A stretch of DNA of 60,445 nt from JBCDCE01 sp039182515 (GTDB lineage Bacteria; Pseudomonadota; Alphaproteobacteria; Rhodobacterales; Rhodobacteraceae): assembly GCA_039182515.1 (NCBI GenBank), contig JBCDCE010000018.1, forward strand, positions 1 through 60,445, in the 5' to 3' direction. The notes beneath the pieces are model-generated. The model saw only the letters and a program-made list of their open reading frames with translations, had not been told where the DNA came from and made no database searches. The position numbers and the translations under genes are program-made. This document shows, piece after piece, positions 27,628-36,492 of the stretch. Position 1 is the first letter of the stretch. Every line of letters starts with the position of its first letter.

Positions 27628-28910
27628 GCGAGCACACCACCGAGACCCCAAACACCCGTGCTTGGGTTCTGCACCCTGATCTGAAAAACCAAAAGTCTGA
27701 CCGAGACGCTGAGGCTCGGCTCGAGGAGGCTGTGGCATTGTCCGAGGCGCTGCCGCGCATTGATGTCTTGGGCGGCACCAATGTGCCGTTGCCCCGCGCG
27801 CATCCTGGGCTCTTGTTCGGTTCTGGTAAAATCGAAGAACTGGGTGAGATGTTTCACGATGCAGAGGTCGAGCTCGTTTTGATCGACGGGCCCGTGAGCC
27901 CGGTTCAGCAGCGCAATTTGGAGAAAGCTTGGAAGGTTAAGCTTCTTGACCGTACAGGGCTTATTCTCGAGATCTTCTCAGATCGCGCCCGCACCCGTGA
28001 GGGTGGGCTGCAAGTCGAGATGGCCGCCCTCACATACCAACGCACGCGCCTTGTTCGCGCTTGGACTCACCTTGAACGCCAGCGTGGCGGATTGGGATTT
28101 GTTGGTGGTCCGGGTGAAACGCAAATCGAGGCGGACCGCCGCGCCATTGATGAGCAATTAGGTCGTCTCAGGCGCCAACTCGACAAGGTCGTCAAAACCC
28201 GCACCCTTCACAGGGCCGCACGCGCCAAAGTGCCGTTTCCGGTTGTGGCCTTGGTTGGCTACACAAACGCGGGCAAATCCACGCTCTTTAACCGCCTGAC
28301 GGGTGCAGATGTGATGGCCAAAGACATGCTCTTTGCCACGCTCGATCCCACCATGCGCCGGGTGAAGCTTGTGGATGGGCCGGAGGTGATCCTGTCAGAT
28401 ACTGTTGGGTTTATCTCAGATTTGCCCACCCAGCTTGTGGCTGCCTTCCGGGCCACTCTGGAAGAAGTCTTGGGCGCGGATCTTATTTTGCACGTGCGCG
28501 ATATTAGTCATGTGGAAACCGACAACCAAGCCGAAGATGTGCGCAGTATTTTGACAACCCTCGGGGTGAGCGAAGATGTGCCGCTTTTAGAAGTATGGAA
28601 CAAAGCCGATCTTTTGCCTCGAGAGGAAAAAGACAGCACAGCCACCATCGCAGCCCGCACAGACGACATCCATCTGGCTTCAGCCCTGACGGGCGAAGGC
28701 CTGGACGCGCTCTTGGACGCTGTGACAGAGAAACTGTCCGAGCGTACCAAAGAAGAAACGCTAAAGCTCGCCTTTTCAGACGGCAAAGCCCGCGCCTGGC
28801 TTTTTGAGCAAGGCGTCATCTTGGAGGAGGAGCAAACCGAAACCGGCTTTGAAATCCAAGTGCGCTGGAGTGAAAAACAAGCCTCACGGTTTACGAAGCT
28901 AGAGAGCTAG
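27624..28910 (+). CDS. hflX: ribosome-associated GTPase HflX, apparent CTG start
   Basis: GTPase that binds and splits stalled 50S/70S ribosomes. G1 is GYTNAGKST, with DTVGF and NKAD further on; the N-terminal HflX domain ends with GGPGETQIEADRR. The first ATG/GTG/TTG in frame is the GTG at 27732, which would cut off the conserved TRAWVLHPDL segment. That segment is open back to a CTG at 27624 that overlaps the hfq stop (CTGA), with AAGGTGAAG upstream. Between the upstream stop (27615) and 27732 there is no other usual start. From the CTG the protein is 428 residues, normal for the family. Confidence 0.9.
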   Translation: MSEHTTETPNTRAWVLHPDLKNQKSDRDAEARLEEAVALSEALPRIDVLGGTNVPLPRAHPGLLFGSGKIEELGEMFHDAEVELVLIDGPVSPVQQRNLEKAWKVKLLDRTGLILEIFSDRARTREGGLQVEMAALTYQRTRLVRAWTHLERQRGGLGFVGGPGETQIEADRRAIDEQLGRLRRQLDKVVKTRTLHRAARAKVPFPVVALVGYTNAGKSTLFNRLTGADVMAKDMLFATLDPTMRRVKLVDGPEVILSDTVGFISDLPTQLVAAFRATLEEVLGADLILHVRDISHVETDNQAEDVRSILTTLGVSEDVPLLEVWNKADLLPREEKDSTATIAARTDDIHLASALTGEGLDALLDAVTEKLSERTKEETLKLAFSDGKARAWLFEQGVILEEEQTETGFEIQVRWSEKQASRFTKLES

Positions 28911-28952
28911 TTTAGCGAAAACGAACTATTCCAATTATCTTACCTTTAAATT

Positions 28953-29399
28953 TTAATATAATATTCCCCAAAAACTGTTGTTTTTTGACGTACCAACAAG
29001 TTTGCCTTCCCGGAAAATCCAAAGAAATCGATAGTAATGATGAAATCGTACAATCCCGAAAAGGTAGACAAATTCCAATCTAAACGAACTAAGAACTAAA
29101 CAGTTGGCCTCGCTGCAATTTTGCAGTGACTCCAAAGGTGCATCAGGAAAAGTCAAGAGCGGTAGAGCGGCGGGCTTTCCCTCAACCCTTTGAAATATAT
29201 CTAATTTATACTCAAAAAGCGTATAATTGAACCCCAAACTTTCTATCTTCTGTACAATTGTTTGAGGGTCTTCTCCGATAGCAAACCTAGTATCCAATGA
29301 AGAAAGATATTTGTCCGGTTGGGTGCTATACCATGTTCCTAGAAGAAACACGAACAAAGCAATTGCAGCTATCAATTTAAATCGGCGTTTGAGCGTCAT
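28953..29399 (-). CDS. orphan small membrane-anchored protein
   Basis: 148 residues, not recognised. An N-terminal basic stretch (MTLKRRFK) and one hydrophobic segment (residues 8-23) suggest a signal anchor, with the rest outside the cytoplasm. That part has two cysteines close together (NCSEANCLVL) and ends in aromatic residues (FHHYYRFLWIF). Base composition is visibly more AT-rich than hflX and the acylase gene on either side, which fits a recent arrival. The ribosome site is weak (GAAG). It is convergent with hflX. Confidence 0.55.
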   Translation of the reverse strand: MTLKRRFKLIAAIALFVFLLGTWYSTQPDKYLSSLDTRFAIGEDPQTIVQKIESLGFNYTLFEYKLDIFQRVEGKPAALPLLTFPDAPLESLQNCSEANCLVLSSFRLEFVYLFGIVRFHHYYRFLWIFREGKLVGTSKNNSFWGILY

Positions 29400-29496
29400 G
29401 CGCTTTTACAAATCTTCGCGGACAGTCTGCTAAGCAAATTCACTTTCCAACCACGAATTTCACAGATTAGTCTTTGAACCCTCAACTCTTTTCCCT

Positions 29497-31962
29497 TTAT
29501 TCTGCTGGGCTTAGCTCAGTCACCCCAACCGCCGCCGCGCGGGCAAGCTCTGGATCTAGGGACATGGGGATATACTCGCCGCGTCGCCAGAGAGCCCCGA
29601 GGTTGTCGTAATACCGGCTAAACGGATGCCCGGATTGGCCCGTTGAAGTGACAAAGACCGAACTGTCGGGATCCGCAAAATCATAAACGCCCCTGTAGCC
29701 TGCGCCGTGAACATTGGCGTAAGGCAAGGGCCCTTCACCTGCTGTTTTACCGCGGTTGAGTGTGTTGTCGCCCCCTGAGGTGGATTGCCTGATGTTCACC
29801 AAGAGGCCCAAGACAGGCACTTTGCCCAAAACCGGATGATCATGCATCGCTTGGTGCGCATCGCCCCAACGCAAAGCCTCAAAGGCCCCGCCGTAGCGAT
29901 CTGTGATGCTTTGCAACGCGTCGTCCAGCGCTAGGCTTGCGATATCTGTGCAGGTCTCCACGGGCGCGCTTTGGATCACGTCACACCAGATTGAGGCGCC
30001 GTCGATGTCGCGGAAGACGCGTTCCACGAAAACAGGATCAGTGTGCGTGAACTCGGTATGGAGGGGGCCCAGCTCGTCTTGGATCAAACGCTTTGAGAGC
30101 GCGCGCATCCACGCTTGATAAAGCAGGGGCTCGGGCAAATGCTCGTTCATCTCGCCGTTCCAATTGGCCAAGAGATCCAGCGCCCGTTTGCGTTGCCTTG
30201 CGCGCGTGCCTTCGGGTGCCGCTTCATCGGCAAACCAAAGATCCGCGCCAATAAGCGGCAACAGCGTGCGGGCTGTGTTGGAGACCGTATCGAGTTGCGC
30301 CTCGATAAAGCTCTCGCGCGTATGAACGCCGCGCGCTTGCATGAGTCTGCTCCAGCGTTGGATGCGCTCAGTGTCGCCGTAGTGAAAACTCACGTGATTG
30401 GGGAACGGCTTATCGACCATCTTGTTGTTGGTGTTGCCCAATATGCCCCCCTCAGGGCGCACAAACCGAGGGTTTGTACTGGCTGGCAAACGCCCCTGCC
30501 AGCGGTTGCTTGCGATCCAACCCGGGCTCGGCATACGGCCTTGCGTTTGATGCTCGGCCGTGCGCCGCGGCAAGGCTCCAATCAACACAAGGGCAATATC
30601 TTCCCGATCCGCCAGCATGAGGTTTTGCAGAGGGGCAATATAGCCGCGATCCATTGCGCGGATCGCATCGCTTATATTGCCTGCTTTCATAAGGTTAAGC
30701 CCAGCACTTAAACTTGTATCTTGCGCGCTCAGAGCCGTCCAGGACAAGCTCGCCACAAAGCCGTCCTTCAAAAGCGTGCCGATGTTTTCATGACTGCTGG
30801 GTAAAACAGGGCCGTTATCCGTCCACCGCAGGGTAATTGTCACCGCAGGCGCGTCTTTAACCTCGATGATACTCTGGCGGGTTTCAAAGGCTTTGAAGCC
30901 ATCGGGCGTGCGATACTCGCTGGGATTGTCAGGATTGAGCTCTTCTAGAAAGGCGTCCTGGTCGTCCGCATAGCTGCTCGTGAGACCCCAGCCGAGATCA
31001 TTGGAGCGCCCCAAAAGCACCATGGGTACTCCAGGGATCGTGCCGCCAATCACGCCGCCCGTTTGCAACTCGAGGCGCGCAAGGTACCAAATAGAAGGCG
31101 CTGTGAAGCCCAAATGTGGATCATTTGCCAAGAGTGTGTTGTCAGAGGCCGCGCGCTTTGCTGACGCGGCCCAAGCATTGGACGCACCGGCCAGTTCTCT
31201 TGGACCGCCGGGCACAAAGCTGGGCAAGTTTAAGCTCGTATCCGCAGCATAGCGCGGCATGCCGGGGAACAGCGAAGCAAACTCTGGCAAAGCGGCGACG
31301 CCAGGGCCTTGAGCGGGAGGCAAAAGCTCTTCCAAACGTTGGCGCGACAGCAACAAAGAGGCACGCGCAGTCAGTACCTCCGTGCTCAAGTGTCGTGACA
31401 GATCAAGAGCCATGAGTTTCAAAATCGCCAAACTGTCAGCCGGTTGCCAGGGGGAGAGCTTTGGAGAAAAGAGAAAGAACTCCGGCGCACCACGGCCAAA
31501 AGACCCTTCATTGATCCGGGCAATGCGCGCATTTACGCCCGCTGAATACGCGGCGAGCGCCTTTTGGGTTTCCTCCGACTGCACGCGCACCGAAGCCACA
31601 GCCAAATTATAGAGATCGAGCCTGCGTAGTAGCATATCCGTCGGCAAGGTTTCGGTGCCAAACACTTCCGACAAACGCCCCTGAACCGTGCGCCTGAGCA
31701 ACATCATTTGCCAAAGCCGATCCGTGGCATGGGCATAGCCAAGGCCAAAGAAAACGTCCTCATCGCTCTGTCCGAAAAAATGTGGAACATTGGCGTTGTC
31801 CCGCACGATCTCGAGGGGGGCTTGCAGGCCAACCACTTGAGCCGTTTCATTGTAATCGGGCAAAGAGCGCGTGGCGAAGTAATAGGCGCCCCAGGCCACA
31901 AGCACGGTGAGCGCGATCACACCAAGCAGACCTCGAAAAAGCCATTTGAAAACGCGCAGCAT
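29497..31962 (-). CDS. penicillin acylase family (Ntn hydrolase)
   Basis: 821 residues. An N-terminal hydrophobic segment (about 11-30) leads to the alpha-subunit region (GYAHATDRLWQM near 75-86), a spacer, and the self-cleavage site before Ser261 in AGASNAWAAS, which becomes the N-terminal nucleophile of the beta subunit. NDPHLGF follows, as in the family. Members hydrolyse amide bonds of penicillins, acyl-homoserine lactones or other N-acyl compounds; the substrate here is not known. It is exported or membrane-anchored. It stands alone, divergent from the dehydrogenase at 32069. Confidence 0.9.
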   Translation of the reverse strand: MLRVFKWLFRGLLGVIALTVLVAWGAYYFATRSLPDYNETAQVVGLQAPLEIVRDNANVPHFFGQSDEDVFFGLGYAHATDRLWQMMLLRRTVQGRLSEVFGTETLPTDMLLRRLDLYNLAVASVRVQSEETQKALAAYSAGVNARIARINEGSFGRGAPEFFLFSPKLSPWQPADSLAILKLMALDLSRHLSTEVLTARASLLLSRQRLEELLPPAQGPGVAALPEFASLFPGMPRYAADTSLNLPSFVPGGPRELAGASNAWAASAKRAASDNTLLANDPHLGFTAPSIWYLARLELQTGGVIGGTIPGVPMVLLGRSNDLGWGLTSSYADDQDAFLEELNPDNPSEYRTPDGFKAFETRQSIIEVKDAPAVTITLRWTDNGPVLPSSHENIGTLLKDGFVASLSWTALSAQDTSLSAGLNLMKAGNISDAIRAMDRGYIAPLQNLMLADREDIALVLIGALPRRTAEHQTQGRMPSPGWIASNRWQGRLPASTNPRFVRPEGGILGNTNNKMVDKPFPNHVSFHYGDTERIQRWSRLMQARGVHTRESFIEAQLDTVSNTARTLLPLIGADLWFADEAAPEGTRARQRKRALDLLANWNGEMNEHLPEPLLYQAWMRALSKRLIQDELGPLHTEFTHTDPVFVERVFRDIDGASIWCDVIQSAPVETCTDIASLALDDALQSITDRYGGAFEALRWGDAHQAMHDHPVLGKVPVLGLLVNIRQSTSGGDNTLNRGKTAGEGPLPYANVHGAGYRGVYDFADPDSSVFVTSTGQSGHPFSRYYDNLGALWRRGEYIPMSLDPELARAAAVGVTELSPAE

Positions 31963-32068
31963 GCCCGGTGCTCTCCTCTAGGGTTGGGCCCCGTCCCTTG
32001 ACCCTTCGGTGTCATGATGTACGTGAGCTAAGAGCCAGAGAGAAGGCCAGTTTGCGGGAGAATTGAAA

Positions 32069-32938
32069 ATGGCAACAGTTGCGTTTTTGGGATTGGGCGT
32101 CATGGGGTATCCGATGGCGGGGCACTTGGCGGCTGCGGGCCATGAGGTGCGTGTTTACAATCGAACAACCGCAAAGTCTGAGGCCTGGGCAAAGGCCCAC
32201 AAAGGCACGGCTCACCTGACACCAAAAGACGCCGCTTCAGGCGCGGATTTTGTGATGGCTTGTGTCGGTAATGATGATGATCTGCGCGCCGTCTGCTTGG
32301 GCGACGATGGCGCTTTTGCGGGTATGGCCGAAGGTACAATTTTTGTCGATCACACAACCGTCTCCGCCAAAGTAACTTCCGAGCTCTACGCGGCAGCAAA
32401 AGCACTCGGCGTGAGCTTTGTGGACGCGCCCGTCTCAGGTGGCCAAGCTGGCGCAGAAGGAGGCCAATTGGCCGTTATGTGCGGTGGCGATGAAGACGCT
32501 TACGCAAAGGCTGAGCCCGTGATTGATGCCTACGCCAAAGCCTGCCAGCGTATGGGCGAAAGCGGTGCGGGTCAGCTCACAAAAATGGTCAACCAGATTT
32601 GTATAGCAGGGCTCCTGCAGGGGCTTTCCGAAGGGCTTCACTTCGCGCAAAAAGCTGGGCTCGATGGCCAAGCTGTGGTTGATGTCATCCAAGGCGGTGC
32701 CGCAGGCAGTTGGCAGATGGTCAACCGCACCGGCACGATGCTTGACGACGCCTTCGATCATGGTTTTGCAATCGATTGGATGCGCAAGGATCTGGGCATT
32801 TGCCTTGATACGGCTGATGAGCTGGGCGCAAGCCTGCCAGGCACAGCCTTGGTTGATCAATACTACAAGGATCTGCAGCGCATGGGCGGTGGCCGCTGGG
32901 ATACATCTGCTCTGATCAGGCGCCTGAACAAATTCTAG
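32069..32938 (+). CDS. beta-hydroxyacid dehydrogenase (3-hydroxyisobutyrate/tartronate-semialdehyde type)
   Basis: 289 residues from the ATG at 32069, with GGGAG eight bases upstream. The N-terminal Rossmann motif is VAFLGLGVMGYPMAGHLA; the substrate motif is DAPVSGGQAGAEGGQL, and the catalytic Lys lies in GAGQLTKMVNQ. The C-terminal helical domain is complete. This family reduces or oxidises 3-hydroxy acids such as 3-hydroxyisobutyrate or tartronate semialdehyde; motifs alone do not choose between them, and no valine or glyoxylate genes lie next to it. Confidence 0.88.
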   Translation: MATVAFLGLGVMGYPMAGHLAAAGHEVRVYNRTTAKSEAWAKAHKGTAHLTPKDAASGADFVMACVGNDDDLRAVCLGDDGAFAGMAEGTIFVDHTTVSAKVTSELYAAAKALGVSFVDAPVSGGQAGAEGGQLAVMCGGDEDAYAKAEPVIDAYAKACQRMGESGAGQLTKMVNQICIAGLLQGLSEGLHFAQKAGLDGQAVVDVIQGGAAGSWQMVNRTGTMLDDAFDHGFAIDWMRKDLGICLDTADELGASLPGTALVDQYYKDLQRMGGGRWDTSALIRRLNKF

Positions 32939-33249
32939 AGCGAAAGATACGAAAGGGGCGGGATTGATATATCCCGGCTCCACAAGACTGTCATTTGCTT
33001 TCTTGCCAATCACTTGCCCGTTAGGCTGTATCAATGTTGGGATATACTCCACCATAGATTGTGTGGATTGTCGTTTTCTTGGAAACACCAAGACGCGGCC
33101 AAATTTTCGTCGCTTTTTACTGACCATGCATGTGCCATGGGCAACTTCGTGTTGCTGCGTGATTGCGTTTTTACGCCTTAGGCGCTGTGAAAAAGTCCAT
33201 CGCGCGCGCTTGATGCCCGGTGTTTATGAGTGAAAAAAGGTGTCTCGTG
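32939..33249. other. non-coding gap, nothing recognised
   Basis: About 310 bases between the dehydrogenase stop and the next start. It contains two short GGGATATA/TATATCCC-like segments (about 32964 and 33041) and a TTAGGC-type palindrome near 33178, but no open frame with a ribosome site and no terminator with a T run. The last 40 bases probably carry the promoter and AAAAAAGG ribosome site of the gene at 33250. Confidence 0.4.
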
Positions 33250-34008
33250 ATGCTGAAAAAGAAAATGGGATCCGCGTTGAGCCGGTTGGCGCGCGTTTCC
33301 GCGATGATCGTTCTCACAATTGGAGCTCTGGTCTGCTTAGGTGCAACGGTGGCATCCGCTTTAGGTATGTTACCTTGGCTGCCGGTAGCCCTTTCGATTG
33401 AAGGCTACGCCATACCGTGGGCTGGCATGGCGTTCCAAATCCTTGGAACGCTAACAGTCCTTTCGCTTGTTGTACTCCTACCATCGCATGCGCGCATTCT
33501 AGAGTTGGAACGCAGTCACAGAAATTTTCAGATTGGAATGGACGACATCGCTCAGGCCTATCACGTTTGCCATGCCGCTGATCGCGCGGGCGTATTTACC
33601 AAGTCTCACGAATTTGATGCAGTCAAAGAACGGGTTTTGCACCTGCGGGCCCATCCAGACCTTGGCCGTTTAGAGACGGATGTTTTAGAGGCTGCGGCGC
33701 AAATGAGCGTGAAGTCCCGGGCCTTGGCAGAGATCTATTCACAAGAAAATGTTGCACGCGCTGACGCATTTTTGGAACAGCGGCAAACTGAGATTGAATC
33801 TCACGAAGCGCTGGTCGCCAAAGCTCAAAGGGTCAACTCGGCTTACTCTGATTGGATTGCTGAACTGGAATTATCAGAAATTCGTGTTGAGGGCAGGTTG
33901 CTTGAAATTGTCGACCGCTTGCGCACCGTCTTTCAGCCATTGGGCTACGACATTGCACCGTCGTCAGATCGCGTCGTTCAAATCAATCGCGCTTTCCCAG
34001 CAGAATAA
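33250..34008 (+). CDS. conserved two-pass membrane protein with coiled coil
   Basis: 252 residues from the ATG at 33250, which has AAAAAAGG nine bases upstream; earlier ATGs lack this. Two hydrophobic segments (about 17-42 and 57-80, with GMLPWLP between) are followed by a long charged helical region: LELERSHRNFQIGMDDIAQAY, HAADRAGVFTKSHEFDAVKERVLHLRAHPDL, then a heptad-like stretch to the end. I recognise the pattern from Rhodobacterales, where it is often labelled 'DNA repair protein' without evidence. The function is unknown. Confidence 0.65.
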   Translation: MLKKKMGSALSRLARVSAMIVLTIGALVCLGATVASALGMLPWLPVALSIEGYAIPWAGMAFQILGTLTVLSLVVLLPSHARILELERSHRNFQIGMDDIAQAYHVCHAADRAGVFTKSHEFDAVKERVLHLRAHPDLGRLETDVLEAAAQMSVKSRALAEIYSQENVARADAFLEQRQTEIESHEALVAKAQRVNSAYSDWIAELELSEIRVEGRLLEIVDRLRTVFQPLGYDIAPSSDRVVQINRAFPAE

Positions 34009-34099
34009 TTCCAAGTTGGGACGACACCGTCGCCCCAATCTCAGTGACCCAACGAGCAATGTGAACAGGTAACACTGGCTCCCTTAAAAGCGCGACAAC

Positions 34100-34663
34100 T
34101 TAGGGAATAATGCGCGTGTATTTTGTGCCTTCCAGTGTGGCTCCAGCAAAGAGGCCCGCCTGGCCAAAGATCACGGCCACAACCGGATCACGCGATGTTA
34201 CGGTATCAGCACGAATGTTTTCACCGTTGTCGCTGAGCGCATATTCCACGTCCGCTCCCAAGGCAAAGCCGCTTGAGCGCCGGAAATTCGTGAGAGCTTC
34301 TTCGGTCATGAAGAAAAGCACATGCGCAAACTGTTGCGCGCCGAGCTGGAAGCCAACCGAGCCGCGTGCGGCGGAATAGTAATCAACCGTCACATCGCCC
34401 ACACGCAGGGCGCCACGCCCAAAGCCGCCGCCAAGCCCAATAAAGCCCGCTTCGGTTACCACTGGCATGACCAATATACCTGAGGATTTTTCGGCAAGAT
34501 CTCGAGTGCCGGGATACTTGTCGTACATAAAGTTCAAGGTGCTATCGACGCGGCCATCAATGGTCTCGCCACCGCGTGATCCAATACCGTTGCCGCAGCC
34601 CGCAAGGACCGCCAAACCAGCCACGCCGCCAAGCGCCATTTGTCTTCTGGAAAGTGTTTTCAT
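34100..34663 (-). CDS. SYLF/YSC84-type lipoprotein
   Basis: 187 residues. An RRQ-containing basic N-terminus is followed by a hydrophobic segment and lipobox LAGC, so export with lipidation is likely. The mature part has the lipid-binding SYLF pattern: EKSSGILVMPVVTEAGFIGLGGGFGRGALRVG, DYYSAARGSVGFQLGAQQFAHVLFFMTEEALTNF, and FGQAGLFAGATLEGTKY at the C-terminus. The eukaryotic relatives bind phosphoinositides; the bacterial role is not established. It is convergent with the membrane protein gene before it. Confidence 0.82.
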   Translation of the reverse strand: MKTLSRRQMALGGVAGLAVLAGCGNGIGSRGGETIDGRVDSTLNFMYDKYPGTRDLAEKSSGILVMPVVTEAGFIGLGGGFGRGALRVGDVTVDYYSAARGSVGFQLGAQQFAHVLFFMTEEALTNFRRSSGFALGADVEYALSDNGENIRADTVTSRDPVVAVIFGQAGLFAGATLEGTKYTRIIP

Positions 34664-34773
34664 AGCTCTGCTCTCTTACCACCGGGGTTTGCTCTCTTTT
34701 GTGAGAGCTTATGTCGTCAAGATAAGGGGTGTTGCCGGGCTTGTCACGCCAAATAGAGCGCCTTTGCGCTGAC

Positions 34774-35781
34774 CTAGAGATCACCCGACTTCAAAAACTC
34801 CGCCACGCGCGGAGCAAAATAGGTCAGAATGCCGTCACAGCCTGCGCGCTTGAAGCCCAGAAGGCTTTCCAACATCACTTTATGACCGTCGAGCCAATCC
34901 CGCTCAGCGGCCCCCATGAGCATCGCGTATTCACCAGAGACTTGATAGGCAAAGGTCGGCACGCCAAACTCAGATTTCACGCGCCAGCAGATGTCGAGAT
35001 AGGGCATGCCAGGTTTGACCATGACCATATCCGCCCCTTCATCGAGATCGCGTTTAATGAGCCGCATCGCCTCGTCACCATTGCCGGGGTTCATCTGATA
35101 GGTCTTTTTATCGCCCGTCAAAGCTCCAGAGGCCCCAACCGCATCCCGAAAAGGCCCGTAAAAAGCAGAGGCATATTTCGCGGCATAGCTCAGGATAGAG
35201 ACATTTGGGTAATCGCTTTCCTCAAGTGCGCGCCGCAGCACACCGATGCGCCCGTCCATCATATCCGAAGGTCCTAAGATATCAGCACCAGCTTCCGCCT
35301 GGGCCAGCGCCATGCGTTCAAGCGCAATCAGCGTGCGATCATTGAGAACTTCGCCCCGCTCAACGATGCCGTCATGTCCATATAGATTATAAGGATCGAG
35401 CGCGATGTCTGTCATGATCGCGATCTCAGGCACTGCAGCTTTAATTGCCCGGGTTGCGCGATTGGAGAGATTTTCAGGGTTCCAGGCTTCCGCGCAATCC
35501 GCGGTTTTGAGTTCGGGATCCGTGTAAGGAAAGAGGCAGATCGCTGGGATCCCCAAATCCTGCGCGCGGTGCGCGGCTTCTACACATAGATCAATCGTGA
35601 GCCGTTCCACGCCATGCATAGACGCAATGGGCGTGCGTGTGTTGTCCCCGTCCATCACAAAGATCGGCCAAATCAGATCATTGGCACTCAGCGCATGCTC
35701 TTGCACCAACCGGCGCAAAGCCTCTGTGCGCCGCAAACGGCGAAACCGTGCAGCAGGAAAGGGGGCAACGGTCCTCGACAT
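34774..35781 (-). CDS. hemB: delta-aminolevulinic acid dehydratase
   Basis: Condenses two 5-aminolevulinates to porphobilinogen for haem, cobalamin and, where present, bacteriochlorophyll. 335 residues. The Schiff-base lysine lies in MVMVKPGMPYLDI. The metal-loop region reads DIALDPYNLYGHDG, with Asp and Ala where zinc enzymes have three cysteines, so this is the non-zinc type known from R. capsulatus and plants. It is divergent from the gene at 35926. Confidence 0.96.
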   Translation of the reverse strand: MSRTVAPFPAARFRRLRRTEALRRLVQEHALSANDLIWPIFVMDGDNTRTPIASMHGVERLTIDLCVEAAHRAQDLGIPAICLFPYTDPELKTADCAEAWNPENLSNRATRAIKAAVPEIAIMTDIALDPYNLYGHDGIVERGEVLNDRTLIALERMALAQAEAGADILGPSDMMDGRIGVLRRALEESDYPNVSILSYAAKYASAFYGPFRDAVGASGALTGDKKTYQMNPGNGDEAMRLIKRDLDEGADMVMVKPGMPYLDICWRVKSEFGVPTFAYQVSGEYAMLMGAAERDWLDGHKVMLESLLGFKRAGCDGILTYFAPRVAEFLKSGDL

Positions 35782-35925
35782 AAAACACTCCTGGATCTGT
35801 CACTTTTTTCTGACACCAGTACCACCGTGTCACAGCACAAAAGTCAATCACAGCAAAAGGGTAGGAATTTCGATTTAAGCCCGCTATATGCGCGAAACAC
35901 GCAAACACCCCAAGGGCAGTCCACT

Positions 35926-36450
35926 TTGGATTTCTTCGAGTCGGTCTTCGAACTTATTGATATGCGATCTTTTTCCAATCTTTGGTATTGGATCGCGCTA
36001 GCTGTGCTGTGGTCATCTGCCAGCCATTACGTTTTGGGTGTGCCATTCGATATGATCATGCGGGCTCGGCGTATGGGCGAACAAGCCGCCTCGGACCTCG
36101 ATGATCTCGTGCGCATCAACGTGAACCGCTTGCTCTATCTTGGTGAAATCACTGGGATTTGGGTGCTGGGCTTCGCCTGTTTTGTGGTAACCGGGCTTTT
36201 CCTCATGGGCTTTGTCTACGACAGCGAATTTGCCCAAGCGCTCTTTTTGATCCTCTTTCCACTTTTCATCCTTGGCATGATGTCCGTCACACGCGCACGG
36301 CAAATCGTGGACGAGGTCAAGACCGCAGAAGATCTGCACAAAGCGCTGAATGCACATCGGTTTTGGACCCAGGTTTTGGGCGTGATTTCAATCTTTATCA
36401 CGGCCATTTGGGGCATGTATCAAAACCTAAATCTTGGTGCTTTGGGGTAG
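35926..36450 (+). CDS. Rhodobacterales membrane protein ('component of SufBCD complex')
   Basis: 174 residues. The TTG at 35926 gives LDFFESVFELIDMRSFSNLWYWI and follows AAGGG at nine bases; an internal ATG at 35962 is the alternative. There are three or four membrane segments: NLWYWIALAVLWSSASHYVL, GEITGIWVLGFACFVVTGLF, AQALFLILFPLFILGMM and a C-terminal one ending WGMYQNLNLG. Close relatives in Rhodobacterales are labelled as a SufBCD component, which I regard as unproven since no suf genes are here. The larger frame back into hemB is not credible. Confidence 0.7.
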   Translation: MDFFESVFELIDMRSFSNLWYWIALAVLWSSASHYVLGVPFDMIMRARRMGEQAASDLDDLVRINVNRLLYLGEITGIWVLGFACFVVTGLFLMGFVYDSEFAQALFLILFPLFILGMMSVTRARQIVDEVKTAEDLHKALNAHRFWTQVLGVISIFITAIWGMYQNLNLGALG

Positions 36451-36492
36451 CCTGGTTTCTTTACGCAAAACGCAGCGTCTCCAAGGACATTT

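Noticed and set aside
32435..33127. 230-codon minus-strand frame over the dehydrogenase gene
   Set aside because: Most of it is antisense to the conserved dehydrogenase; the free part has no start signals.
35614..35925. Upstream extension of the membrane protein frame into hemB
   Set aside because: It runs antisense through the hemB N-terminus; the conserved part begins at the TTG at 35926, where a ribosome site is seen.
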